DNA of 64,000 bases from Caballeronia sp. SEWSISQ10-4 2 (GTDB lineage: Bacteria > Pseudomonadota > Gammaproteobacteria > Burkholderiales > Burkholderiaceae), in the NCBI RefSeq assembly GCF_030464885.1, contig NZ_JALPRJ010000007.1, positions 115,423 through 179,422 of the forward strand, in the 5' to 3' direction. Both the position numbers and the translations under genes were made by a program. This document shows, piece by piece, positions 45,366 to 54,036 of the stretch (positions within the stretch are counted from its first letter, which is position 1; every line of letters starts with the position of its first letter). Below the pieces are notes generated by a model. It made no database searches. It worked only from the letters and a program-made list of their open reading frames with translations, and had not been told where the DNA came from.

Positions 45366-45427
45366 GGCCGGCTATCCGATAGTAAGAAGCGTCGATTTTG
45401 ACAAGCCGCAGGGTACGCCGCAAGCAC

Positions 45428-45475
45428 GAAAAAAAACCGCGCGGCAAGCAATATGAATGCAGCCACGCGGTTTTT
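45428..45475 (-). terminator. terminator after paoC
   Basis: On the minus strand AAAACCGCGTGGC and GCCGCGCGGTTTT pair across an 18-base loop with one mismatch, followed by eight T residues. Confidence 0.85.
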
Positions 45476-45489
45476 CGAGCAACAAAACA

Positions 45490-47718
45490 TCAGATTGTTG
45501 TTTTCGGCAGCACCTTGTCGAGCGTGATGGGCAGGTCGCGCACCCGCACGCCGGTCGCGTGATACACGGCATTCCCGATCGATCCGGCCACTCCCGTAAT
45601 GCCGATCTCGCCAATGCCGCGCGCCCCGAGCGAGTTGATATGCGGATCGGGTTTGCCCAGCACGGTGATGTCGAGCACCCCGACATCGGCGTTCACCGGC
45701 ACGTGATACTCGGCAAGGTTGGCGTTCGTGTAGCGGCCATATCGCGTATCGAGTTCGCTCTTCTCGGTCAGCGCCGAGCCTATGCCCCACACCAGCCCGC
45801 CCATCAACTGGCTGTGGGCAGTCTTTTCGTTGAGCAGGCTGCCGACGTCATACACCGCCACGATGCGCGGTACGCGGATCGCTCCCAGGTCGGCATCGAC
45901 GTGAACCTCCGTGAACACTGCGCCGAACGAGTGAAAAGCGAACTGCTGTTTCTCATCGCCGGGTTGGGTGGACGCGATCGCCTCGATCGGTTTGCCGCCG
46001 TTGCGCGCGATAACCGCCGCCGCCGGATCGCGTTTCGATGGATCGGCGCGACTGATGACCCAGCCGTTGTCGACCGTGACATCGTCGATGGAACCCCCGC
46101 TTAGCGGCGAGCCCGAATCCGCTATCGCCATGGCGATCAACTTGGCGCGTGCCTGCGATGCCGCTTCGCGCACCGCTGGCGACACGCTTGCCACCGACTG
46201 CGAACCGCCCGACACCGGCGCGTGCGGCAACGATGAATCGCCGAGTGCGAAGTCGACCTTCTCCACGGGAAAGCCAAACGCATCGGCGGCGACCTGGGTC
46301 ATCACCGTATAAGTGCCGGTGCCGAGATCCTGCGTGCCCGATGCGGCCATCGCCGTGCCGTCCGGCAAGATCCGCGCGATCGCCGATGCCGCGCTGCGGT
46401 TCGCGGGATACGTCGCCGTCGCCATGCCGAAACCGATCAGCATGTTGCCGTCGCGCATGGAACGCGGCCTGGGATTGCGCCGCGACCAGCCGAATTTCTC
46501 CGCGCCGATTCTGTAACACTCGCGTAGCGACTTCTCCGACCACGGCTTCTTTTCCTGCGGTTCCATCTCGGCATAGTTCTTCAGCCGGAATGCGAGCGGG
46601 TCCATGTTCAACTGGTAGGCCATTTCGTCCATTGCGGATTCGAGCGCGAACGAGCCGCTCGTTTCGCCGGGTGCGCGCATGAACGTCGGTGTGCCGACAT
46701 CGAGTTTCACCAGCTTGTGCGTGGTTGCCTGGTTCGGCACGGCGTACAGCATGCGCGTGACGATGGCCGAGCTTTCGTTCCAGTCCTCGAACGTCGAGGT
46801 GGTCGAGATCACGTCGTGACGCATGCCGGTCAGCGTGCCGTCGTCGCGTGCCGAGATCTGGATATGCTGATCCGTGAACGGCCGGTTGCCGACCATGCCG
46901 AACATCTGCGGGCGTTCCAGCACGAGCCGCACCGGCCGGCCGGTCTGCTTCGCAGCCATCGCGGCGAGTACGACGTGCGACCACGCCGAGCCTTTGCACC
47001 CGAAACCGCCGCCGACGAACGGGCAGATCACCCGCACGTTCTCTTCGTTGATGCCGAGGATTTTAGCGACCGCGCCGCGCGCACCGGAGACGCCTTGCGT
47101 TGCATCGTAGAGGGTGAGGTTCGGGCCGTCCCAGCGGGCAAGCGTGGCGTGAGGCTCCATTGGATTATGATGTTCATAGGGCGTGGTGTAGACGGCATCG
47201 AGGCGAGTGGGGCCTTGTCGAAGACCGGCGGCCACATTGCCGCGCTGCGTGTTGATCGGGCGGCCCATCATTTTTTCCGGCTGGTACGCCGTGCTTTTCG
47301 CGCGCTGATAGTCCGTGTTCGACGTCGCGGTTTCGTAACGAATCGATGCCTGGAGTTTGCGGGCGCCATCGGTTGCACGTTCCAGCGTATCGGCGACGAC
47401 CACCGCCACCGGCTCGTTGCTGTAACGCACTTCATCGTTTTGCAACAGCGACAGTCTGCGCACGGCCGGCGGCGAGGCATCCGGTTTACCGCCGTTCGGG
47501 AGGTGCATCGCGGTTTCGTGCGTCATCACGAGCAGCACACCGGGCATGGCTTGTATGCGCGTGGTATCGATGGATGCAACCCTGCCATGCGCGATCGTGC
47601 TCGTGACCAGCACGGCATATGCGAGCTTGGCTTCGGGGTTATCGGCGGAATATTTAGCCTGGCCCGTGACTTTAAGAAGACCGTCGGTGCGGTCGAGCGG
47701 TTGTCCGAGAACACTCAT
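45490..47718 (-). CDS. paoC: aldehyde oxidoreductase, molybdenum-binding subunit
   Basis: A 742-residue large subunit of the xanthine-oxidase family. KVTGQAKYSAD opens the first domain, VICPFVGGGFGCKG and RAPGETSGSFALESAMDEM bind the cofactor, and LGARGIGEIGITGVAGSIGNA holds the catalytic Glu. The closest type is PaoC, a periplasmic aldehyde oxidoreductase. AGGAGG precedes the ATG, which overlaps the paoB stop by four bases. An open frame runs upstream to 47895 but is not conserved. Confidence 0.93.
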   Translation of the reverse strand: MSVLGQPLDRTDGLLKVTGQAKYSADNPEAKLAYAVLVTSTIAHGRVASIDTTRIQAMPGVLLVMTHETAMHLPNGGKPDASPPAVRRLSLLQNDEVRYSNEPVAVVVADTLERATDGARKLQASIRYETATSNTDYQRAKSTAYQPEKMMGRPINTQRGNVAAGLRQGPTRLDAVYTTPYEHHNPMEPHATLARWDGPNLTLYDATQGVSGARGAVAKILGINEENVRVICPFVGGGFGCKGSAWSHVVLAAMAAKQTGRPVRLVLERPQMFGMVGNRPFTDQHIQISARDDGTLTGMRHDVISTTSTFEDWNESSAIVTRMLYAVPNQATTHKLVKLDVGTPTFMRAPGETSGSFALESAMDEMAYQLNMDPLAFRLKNYAEMEPQEKKPWSEKSLRECYRIGAEKFGWSRRNPRPRSMRDGNMLIGFGMATATYPANRSAASAIARILPDGTAMAASGTQDLGTGTYTVMTQVAADAFGFPVEKVDFALGDSSLPHAPVSGGSQSVASVSPAVREAASQARAKLIAMAIADSGSPLSGGSIDDVTVDNGWVISRADPSKRDPAAAVIARNGGKPIEAIASTQPGDEKQQFAFHSFGAVFTEVHVDADLGAIRVPRIVAVYDVGSLLNEKTAHSQLMGGLVWGIGSALTEKSELDTRYGRYTNANLAEYHVPVNADVGVLDITVLGKPDPHINSLGARGIGEIGITGVAGSIGNAVYHATGVRVRDLPITLDKVLPKTTI

Positions 47719-48704
47719 GCCATACCTCCTGCTGTCGACACCGCGCGCACGATCGCGCGCTGCGCCAGTTCGATCTTGAAACCGTTCTCGCGATAACTCC
47801 GCGCGTCGCGAACGGCAAGCGCCGCGGCGCTGCGCAACGTATCGTTCGATAGCGGCTGGCCGTTGAGCGCCTGTTCGGTTGCGCTCGCGCGCCATGGTTT
47901 ATGCGCGACGCCGCCAAGCGCGATACGCGCCGTCCTCACGGTGTTGCCGTCCATCTCCAATGCGGCGGCGACCGACACGAGCGCGAACGCATAGCTCGCG
48001 CGGTCACGCACCTTCAGATAGTGCGAATGCTGGGCGAAGAGCGGCGCCGGCAGATCGACGGACGTGATCAGTTCACCGGCTTGCAGCGTGGTATCGACTT
48101 CAGGATGATCCCCCGGTAACCGATGAAACTCCGCGAACGGAATCGTGCGTTCACCTTGAGGGCCGTTCACGTGCACGATGGCATCGAGTGCGGCGAGGGC
48201 GACGTTCATATCGGATGGATTCGTCGCAATGCATTGCGTGCTCGCACCCAGGATCGCGTGAATGCGGCTGTTGCCTTCAATCGCGGCGCAGCCGCTGCCG
48301 GGCGTGCGTTTGTTGCACTGGGGAAAGCCGGTGTCGTAGAAGTAATAACAGCGCGTGCGTTGCATCAGGTTGCCGCCGACCGTTGCCATGTTGCGCAACT
48401 GCGCCGATGCGCCCGCGAGAAACGCCTGCGATAACAGCGGATAACGCTCGCGAATCCATGTGTGATTGGCGGCGTCGCTATTGCGCACGAGCGCCCCGAT
48501 CCGCAAGCCGCCGTCGGGTAATTCGCTGACCGTGTTCAAGCCGGCGATATGCGTGATGTCGACGAGCTTCATCGGTCGCGCCACACCGCCTTTCATGAGG
48601 TCGAGCAGATTCGTTCCGCCGCCGATGAACGCAACACCTGGCTGCTGCGCTGCCTTGATCGCCGCGCCGACATCGGTTGCGCGTTCGTAAGAAATGGCAT
48701 CCAT
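47715..48704 (-). CDS. paoB: aldehyde oxidoreductase, FAD-binding subunit
   Basis: A 329-residue subunit. FIGGGTNLLDLMKGGVARP and GALVRNSDAANH bind FAD, TVGGNLMQRTRCYYF continues into the Cys-rich insertion FPQCNKRTPGSGCAAIEG, a [4Fe-4S] site that marks the PaoB/4-hydroxybenzoyl-CoA-reductase-like branch. It lies nine bases after paoA and overlaps paoC. Confidence 0.93.
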   Translation of the reverse strand: MDAISYERATDVGAAIKAAQQPGVAFIGGGTNLLDLMKGGVARPMKLVDITHIAGLNTVSELPDGGLRIGALVRNSDAANHTWIRERYPLLSQAFLAGASAQLRNMATVGGNLMQRTRCYYFYDTGFPQCNKRTPGSGCAAIEGNSRIHAILGASTQCIATNPSDMNVALAALDAIVHVNGPQGERTIPFAEFHRLPGDHPEVDTTLQAGELITSVDLPAPLFAQHSHYLKVRDRASYAFALVSVAAALEMDGNTVRTARIALGGVAHKPWRASATEQALNGQPLSNDTLRSAAALAVRDARSYRENGFKIELAQRAIVRAVSTAGGMA

Positions 48705-48713
48705 GCGGCGCTC

Positions 48714-49427
48714 CTAGGCTTTGACGAGCGCGACGGTTTTAACCGCCGCGACGATGTTCGGATACGCGCCACAGCGACAGATATTGCCGCTCATGCGCTC
48801 ACGGATTTCATCGTCGGAGAGTTGGGGCGGGCGCAAGCGCACATCGGCGGTCACGGCGCTGGCATCGCCGGCGCGGAATTCATCGATCAGCGCCGTTGCC
48901 GAACACAGCTGGCCGGGCGTACAGAAACCGCACTGGAAGGCGTCGTGATCGATGAAAGCTTTTTGTATCGGACTGAGGCTGAGCGTCTGGGTGTTGGCAA
49001 GTCCTTCCACGGTCACGATCGATTCGCCTTCATGCATGACGGCGAGCGTCAGGCATGAGTTGATGCGGCGGCCGTTTGCAATCACCGTGCAGGCGCCGCA
49101 TTGACCTCGATCACAGCCTTTCTTCGTGCCGGTCAGGCTGGCGTATTCGCGCAATGCATCGAGCAGGGTCGTGCGTGCTTCGAGTTGCATTTCGTAAGCA
49201 TGGCCGTTGATGGTCAGCTTCACGGGCATGAGTGGGGCGGCTGTGCCGGGTGATGACGATGGCGGCGGTGCCGATGTCGTTGCCGGTTGCTGCGCATGAA
49301 CCAGCGGCGCGGCGGAAACGGTCACCGCTGCCACTGTGGATTGCAGGAACTTGCGTCGGGACGGTTTTATTGCTTCGAATGATTCGGGGTCTGCGTTGCT
49401 GTTGCGGGGGACGTTGATGTGGCGCAT
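48714..49427 (-). CDS. paoA: aldehyde oxidoreductase, [2Fe-2S] subunit with Tat signal
   Basis: A 237-residue protein. SRRKFLQSTVAAVTVSAAP near residue 25 is a twin-arginine signal, so the folded complex is exported to the periplasm. Two [2Fe-2S] clusters are visible: GCDRGQCGACTV with a later Cys in INSCLTL, and CGFCTPGQL with CRCGAY. The start at MRHINVPRN places the Tat motif correctly. The three subunits in the order paoA-B-C form one detoxifying aldehyde dehydrogenase. Confidence 0.93.
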   Translation of the reverse strand: MRHINVPRNSNADPESFEAIKPSRRKFLQSTVAAVTVSAAPLVHAQQPATTSAPPPSSSPGTAAPLMPVKLTINGHAYEMQLEARTTLLDALREYASLTGTKKGCDRGQCGACTVIANGRRINSCLTLAVMHEGESIVTVEGLANTQTLSLSPIQKAFIDHDAFQCGFCTPGQLCSATALIDEFRAGDASAVTADVRLRPPQLSDDEIRERMSGNICRCGAYPNIVAAVKTVALVKA

Positions 49428-49807
49428 GGCGATATGAGGCTCCTCGCTCGATCGGGTTAGCGCTGTGTTCGCTGGACGCGTCTGGGGGGTGGCGTGTCGG
49501 CTAACGGAGGCGCTGACACCATTCGCTTGGGCGTTGCGGGGCGCAAGGCAATGAGGCGAACGGAGACGAACGGAGTTAGCAAATCCAATGCCATCCATGA
49601 ATGGAGCGCTCCTAGGGTGTTTGCCGTTCGGAGTTGCAGGTAAGGGCTACATTCATTGGTAATTCGGGGTGCTTGCGGCGGGGTGCTCGCGGCTGGCCTT
49701 GTTCACCTTACGCGGTTGAAATTAGCGGTATAAAACCGAAGCCAGAAACGCAAACTGCCACCTCACGGCGGCAGTTTTTAAACTGAAAGCTTAACCCCAA
49801 GCTTTGT
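49428..49807. other. intergenic region with one hairpin
   Basis: It contains the pao promoter, not placed, and at 49752-49777 a stem AAACTGCC/GGCAGTTT 31 bases beyond the stop of the binding-protein gene. The T-run is better on the plus strand than on the minus strand. Confidence 0.5.
49752..49777. terminator. hairpin after the amino-acid binding-protein gene
   Basis: An 8-bp stem with a 10-base loop, flanked by TTTTT on the plus strand and TTTGCGTTT on the minus strand; it probably ends the leftward transcript. Confidence 0.65.
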
Positions 49808-50608
49808 TTACAAATCGCTCGGGTACGGAGCCTTGAGCCACTTTGTCGAAAGCTTGTTTAACGTGCCATCGTTCTTCGCTTTCAACACAGCCGCATCGAC
49901 TTCCTTCAGCAAACGCGTTTCGCCCTTGTTCACGGCAACATGATCGGGTGAACTAAAAAGCTGGAATTTCTGTTCGGGTGCGATCGGCGGATTACGCGCG
50001 ATGATCGTTGCGCCCACGTCGTTACCCACCACCATCAACTGAACCTGTCCGGACAGAAACGCGGAAATAGCGCCGTTGGGGTCATCGAAACGTTTGATCG
50101 TCGCGTCCGGCGGTGCGACCTTCGTCACGCTCAGATCTTCCAGCGTGCCGCGTGCAACCGATATCGTTTTGCCCGCCAGGTCCTTCTCGCTCTTCACCGG
50201 CAACGCCTTCGGTCCGAATACGGCGAGATAGTACGGCGCGTACGGCCGCGAAAAATCGAGAATTTTCTCGCGCTCCGGCGTCTGGCCCACGCTCAGCAGC
50301 ACGTCAGCCTTGCCGGTCGCGAGATAAGCCATGCGGTTCTCGCCGGTGATCGGCACAAGGTCGACCTTGACCTTCATCGTCTTGGCCAGATAGTCGGCCA
50401 TTTCAATGTCATAGCCCTGCGGTTTCATGTCCGGACCGATCGAGCCGAACGGCGGATAGTCCATGAACACGCCAACCCGGATTACACCGTTTTTTTGCAC
50501 GGTATCGAGGGCGTCCGCGTGGGCGAAAGTAGTCATGGCCGCTAATGGCACGGCGAAAGCGGCGGCCACGAAGAGGCGCCGGGCAAGGCGGGAAAGACGA
50601 GTCGTCAT
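49808..50608 (-). CDS. periplasmic amino-acid-type solute-binding protein
   Basis: A 266-residue family-3 binding protein with a signal peptide cleaved after FAHA. GVIRVGVFMDYPPFGSIG and GYDIEMADYLAKTM start lobe 1, and ADVLLSVGQTPEREKILDFS is the family signature. It probably binds a polar amino acid. No permease or ATPase gene adjoins it, so it is an orphan that must share a transporter or serve a sensor. Confidence 0.9.
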   Translation of the reverse strand: MTTRLSRLARRLFVAAAFAVPLAAMTTFAHADALDTVQKNGVIRVGVFMDYPPFGSIGPDMKPQGYDIEMADYLAKTMKVKVDLVPITGENRMAYLATGKADVLLSVGQTPEREKILDFSRPYAPYYLAVFGPKALPVKSEKDLAGKTISVARGTLEDLSVTKVAPPDATIKRFDDPNGAISAFLSGQVQLMVVGNDVGATIIARNPPIAPEQKFQLFSSPDHVAVNKGETRLLKEVDAAVLKAKNDGTLNKLSTKWLKAPYPSDL

Positions 50609-50820
50609 GATGGTGGCCTTGAGCAGAAAAGTCGGAGAGCGGGTATTCGATCTCCCGGAGCGCTACGTGACCGTACGCGTGAAAGCACTCTAGGCAGGCC
50701 AAAAAGCCGCAACAATCGAAATATCCTCATGCCAGCCATGATCGGTGTGCATGGCTCGCGGGCCGGTTGCAGATTGGCTTTTATCAACACCACCGCGGGT
50801 CGCGTGGCCACCTGAATCCG

Positions 50821-51345
50821 CTACTTGACCAGCGCCAACGCGTCCCTGAACCGAGGATGCCGGCAGCTTCCCAGCCAACCGAAGATCGTGCTTTCGGTTG
50901 TAGTAGGGAGCGCGCCTTCGTGCTGTGCTCTCGCGAGCGCAATTGCCTTATTCTCCGGCGCGCGTGAACCGACTGCATCGGCGATCAGTTCCACCGTATA
51001 GCCTAGCCTCCGCAATCCGGTCACGGTCAGCAACACGCAGACGTGCGCTTCGCAACCGGCCACGAACAGCACCGTCTCCTTCGACGGCAACGCAGCCACG
51101 AAGTCCGGGCACAGCGTTGCGTCGAACGACTCCTTCTCGATCACGCGATGCCGCTCGCCAATCAAGCCATCGACGCTCGGACCAAGTCCACGCGGATTCT
51201 GCTCGGTGACGAGCACCGGGATATCGAGCAGATCGGCCGCTTTCACAAGCGCAACACAACGCTTCAGCACGGCCGCGCCGTTATCGATATGCGGCATCAA
51301 TTTCGCCTGCATATCGATGACGACCAGCACAGGATCAGGCTTCAC
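50821..51345 (-). CDS. isochorismatase-family cysteine hydrolase
   Basis: A 174-residue protein with the catalytic triad Asp in VLVVIDMQAK, Lys in VIEKESFDA and Cys in VAGCEAHVCVL. It resembles the YcaC-like branch, whose substrates are mostly unknown. Its start lies inside the end of the GNAT-like gene (11-base overlap), which implies translational coupling. Confidence 0.9.
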   Translation of the reverse strand: MKPDPVLVVIDMQAKLMPHIDNGAAVLKRCVALVKAADLLDIPVLVTEQNPRGLGPSVDGLIGERHRVIEKESFDATLCPDFVAALPSKETVLFVAGCEAHVCVLLTVTGLRRLGYTVELIADAVGSRAPENKAIALARAQHEGALPTTTESTIFGWLGSCRHPRFRDALALVK

Positions 51346-52648
51346 TTTCCATGATCCGATCGATCAGCCGGGCGTTTTCCCCCGCGGATCCAATGCCTTC
51401 GTGTTTCGCCATCGGGATGAAAAAATGCGTTTTCAGGTTCGGCAGGTTTGCACGATCCAGCCATTCCGACAGATGCTGGTTGAGCCTCTGAGCAGGCACA
51501 TCGAGTTCGCGGCGCAACGCGGGCGGCAACTGTTCAAGATATCGCGCCTCGGTCTGATACGGCTCGGGGGCAACGCACAATGCGTCGGGACGGCCGTCGG
51601 AATCGGCGGGCAGCCGTTGCAACGCCTCGCGCAGCAACGCAACGCCCAGACCCTCGCCGCGCCACGGTTTCCTCACTTCCCACATGCTGATATACACCAC
51701 CCGATACGTGCTGAACACGCTGCACAGGCGCTCAGGCCCGAGCGCTTCGGTTGCTGCCAGCGCAAGGGAAAGCATCTCGCCGGAGTAGGTATCGAGGACA
51801 TACACGAGGTCCGCGCTGCTCTGGATGGGCGGCACCTTCACGAGTTTCAACTCGACCGCCGCCGCGACGATGTCCGTGCCCGCTTCATGAAACACGGCGA
51901 ACGCGGTGCCGAGCCGTTCATCGTCGACCTGGGGATATTCATGTCGATACGTCATGGTCAGCAGGAACGGGCCGATCTTTTCCCGATAGGCCAATGGCTT
52001 GTCGACGTCGTAATCGCTCGTGCCTTCCAGCCCGTACGGGTCGTAGTCCTGTTTCACCGAAGCAGGCGCCAACGCCCCGGCAGCTGTCAGCGCCACCGCT
52101 GGCCGTCGCGACTTAGGCACGAGGTCTTCCGGCAAGCCCTCCCAGCTCAAGCGCAGGAATTCGCGTCCGCCGCGGTAATGCGTTTCGAATAGCGATGCGA
52201 CCGGCGCAGTTTCGAACGGCGCAAGAATGCGCTCGGCGGATTCGAGCGCGCGATCCATCAATTGATCGGCTTCAGCGGGATCGGGCACATGCCGCGTGCC
52301 GTCGTCCGCCGCGCCTCCCGCCGCCGCGTGTTGCTGGCGCGCGAGTTCGAGCCATTCGTCGGCGGCGCGTTCGGCGAGAAATCCGGCCGCAATCTGATAA
52401 CCGGACAGCACGATCGACTTACCGGTGTCTCCGAGCGGGAACACGTACTCGTCGGTCATGACATCCGCGACGTGCACGTTTTTGTAATCCGTGCGCGGCG
52501 ACGGCGCGTTCGCGGCGGCGTCGAAACGTTCGTGCGACAGCACGTGGGCCGCGAGATCGGTGGCGCCCGGCGCTGCGTGTGGCCCGGTCGCCGTGGTAAC
52601 CGCGGTGGCGCCGGTAGGGAGCAGAGCCAGCAGGGATAGGTGCTTCAT
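51335..52648 (-). CDS. hypothetical protein with GNAT-like C-terminal region
   Basis: A 437-residue protein. The N-terminal two thirds match no family I know (TDEYVFPLGDTGKSIVLSGYQ, FLRLSWEGLPEDLVPK). Near residues 320-340 the run VYISMWEVRKPWRGEGLGVALL fits the acetyl-CoA loop (R-x-x-G-x-G/A) of GNAT acetyltransferases after a beta strand; ALCVAPEPYQ follows. The N-terminus is hydrophobic but short. The start MKHLSLL at 52648 has GGAG nine bases before it; an ATG at 52657 is too close to the same site. It is co-transcribed with the downstream hydrolase. Confidence 0.65.
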   Translation of the reverse strand: MKHLSLLALLPTGATAVTTATGPHAAPGATDLAAHVLSHERFDAAANAPSPRTDYKNVHVADVMTDEYVFPLGDTGKSIVLSGYQIAAGFLAERAADEWLELARQQHAAAGGAADDGTRHVPDPAEADQLMDRALESAERILAPFETAPVASLFETHYRGGREFLRLSWEGLPEDLVPKSRRPAVALTAAGALAPASVKQDYDPYGLEGTSDYDVDKPLAYREKIGPFLLTMTYRHEYPQVDDERLGTAFAVFHEAGTDIVAAAVELKLVKVPPIQSSADLVYVLDTYSGEMLSLALAATEALGPERLCSVFSTYRVVYISMWEVRKPWRGEGLGVALLREALQRLPADSDGRPDALCVAPEPYQTEARYLEQLPPALRRELDVPAQRLNQHLSEWLDRANLPNLKTHFFIPMAKHEGIGSAGENARLIDRIMESEA

Positions 52649-52806
52649 GAGTGCCATCTCCGTCTCGTGGGGGTGTCATCGTAGCAAAACCACGCTATTT
52701 ACACTTTTAGAATCGATGCGGCGCGCAGGTTGCTACTACGATTGCTACAAGGCTGTGCTTCGTCCAATCCAATAGATAACAGATACCAGATTATAAGGAG
52801 GTCGCG

Positions 52807-53238
52807 ATGAACGGCAGTAATCAGGAGACACACGAGGAAACCCGGGAGGACACCCGTCATGAAGGTGGCTGCGCGTGCGGTGCATGGCGCTTTACGGCGT
52901 CGGCGGGGCCGAATCGCGTCGGCCTTTGTCATTGCATGACGTGCCGCAAGGTGCACGGTTCGGCGTTTGGCGCGTACGCGGTCTATCTGGAGGAGCAGGT
53001 CACCATGTCGGGCGCGACGAAAGCCTGGCAGAGTTCCGCCGACGCCCGGCGCCACTTCTGCCCGGTATGTGGATCGGTGGCCTATATCGCGTACGTCAAC
53101 AATGACGAAATCGACCTGCCGATCGGCGCATTCGATGAAACCGGTTTCCTCAAGCCGACCTACGAACTCTGGTGCATCCGCCGTGAGCCGTGGTTGTCCG
53201 GCGACGGCCGGCGGGAATATCCGGAAGACCGGTCCTGA
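52807..53238 (+). CDS. GFA-family zinc protein
   Basis: A 143-residue protein with the Gfa/CENP-V zinc pattern: GGCACGAWRF, GLCHCMTCRKVHGSAFG and HFCPVCGSVAYI. Gfa proteins were named for glutathione-dependent formaldehyde activation, but most members have no proven activity. AAGGAGG seven bases before the ATG is a near-perfect ribosome binding site. It is divergent from the GNAT-like gene and 43 bases before the DUF488 gene. Confidence 0.9.
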   Translation: MNGSNQETHEETREDTRHEGGCACGAWRFTASAGPNRVGLCHCMTCRKVHGSAFGAYAVYLEEQVTMSGATKAWQSSADARRHFCPVCGSVAYIAYVNNDEIDLPIGAFDETGFLKPTYELWCIRREPWLSGDGRREYPEDRS

Positions 53239-53280
53239 CGAGCGTGCGGGATCGCGGGATTGCTGCATGGAGATTGCTGC

Positions 53281-53841
53281 ATGAATGCGCCTTTTTTCAC
53301 CATCGGCCATTCGACCCGTCCGCTGCCGGAATTTACCGGCCTGCTGAGAGAAAGCGAGATCGACGTCCTGGTCGATGTCCGCAGCATTCCGAAATCGCGG
53401 ACCAATCCGCAATTCAACCTGGACACGTTTCCGGCTTCGCTGAGTGCAGAGGGTTTTGGATATGTGCACATCGCAGCGCTGGGCGGGCGGCGCGGCAAGC
53501 GCAACGCGGACGAGCCGTCGCCCAACGCCTACTGGACCCATCCGGCGTTCCGCAATTACGCCGACTACGCGCTGGGTGAACCCTTCCGCGAAGGATTCGA
53601 TCAACTGCTCGACATCGGCCGCGCGCGGCGCTGCGCGATCATGTGCTCGGAAGCGGTGTGGTGGCGGTGCCATCGGCGGATCCTAGCGGATTATCTGCTC
53701 GTGCGCGGCGAGACCGTGCTGCACATCATGGGCCCGCATCAGGTCAGGCCCGCGACGCTCACGCCGCAAGCGCAGCTGCAGGCCGACGGCACCGTGATCT
53801 ACCCTGGCCCGGACGCAAAGGCGCGGGCGACGCCGAATTGA
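53281..53841 (+). CDS. DUF488 protein
   Basis: A 186-residue protein with FFTIGHSTRPLPEFTGLL, VLVDVRSIPKSRTNPQFN, and MCSEAVWWRCHRRILADYL, the conserved CAE/CHR-type core of DUF488. The function is not established; a nucleic-acid or thiol-related role has been suggested. GGAG eight bases before MNAPFF decides the start. Confidence 0.92.
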   Translation: MNAPFFTIGHSTRPLPEFTGLLRESEIDVLVDVRSIPKSRTNPQFNLDTFPASLSAEGFGYVHIAALGGRRGKRNADEPSPNAYWTHPAFRNYADYALGEPFREGFDQLLDIGRARRCAIMCSEAVWWRCHRRILADYLLVRGETVLHIMGPHQVRPATLTPQAQLQADGTVIYPGPDAKARATPN

Positions 53842-54036
53842 CAGCCTCGTCCAAACCGTTGCATAAGCAGAAAAGCAATCGTTTGCTTGTGCTGGAACTG
53901 CGAACGTCGCAGGGTGTCGGATAACAGGCTGATGCAAGCAGAGATCTCCTGGAATCGAGGGAATCGCTTGTAACTCATCTCGACCCCCGAATCCACGCGA
54001 CACGAATTTTCCCGTACCAGCAAGGAGCCTGAATCC

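Noticed and set aside
46717..47796. 359-codon plus frame opposite paoC and paoB
   Set aside because: Shadow frame, Arg/His-rich, crossing two real genes.
50609..50820. Sigma-54 promoter upstream of the amino-acid binding protein
   Set aside because: A TGGCC was seen but the GG-to-GC spacing is wrong by two bases.
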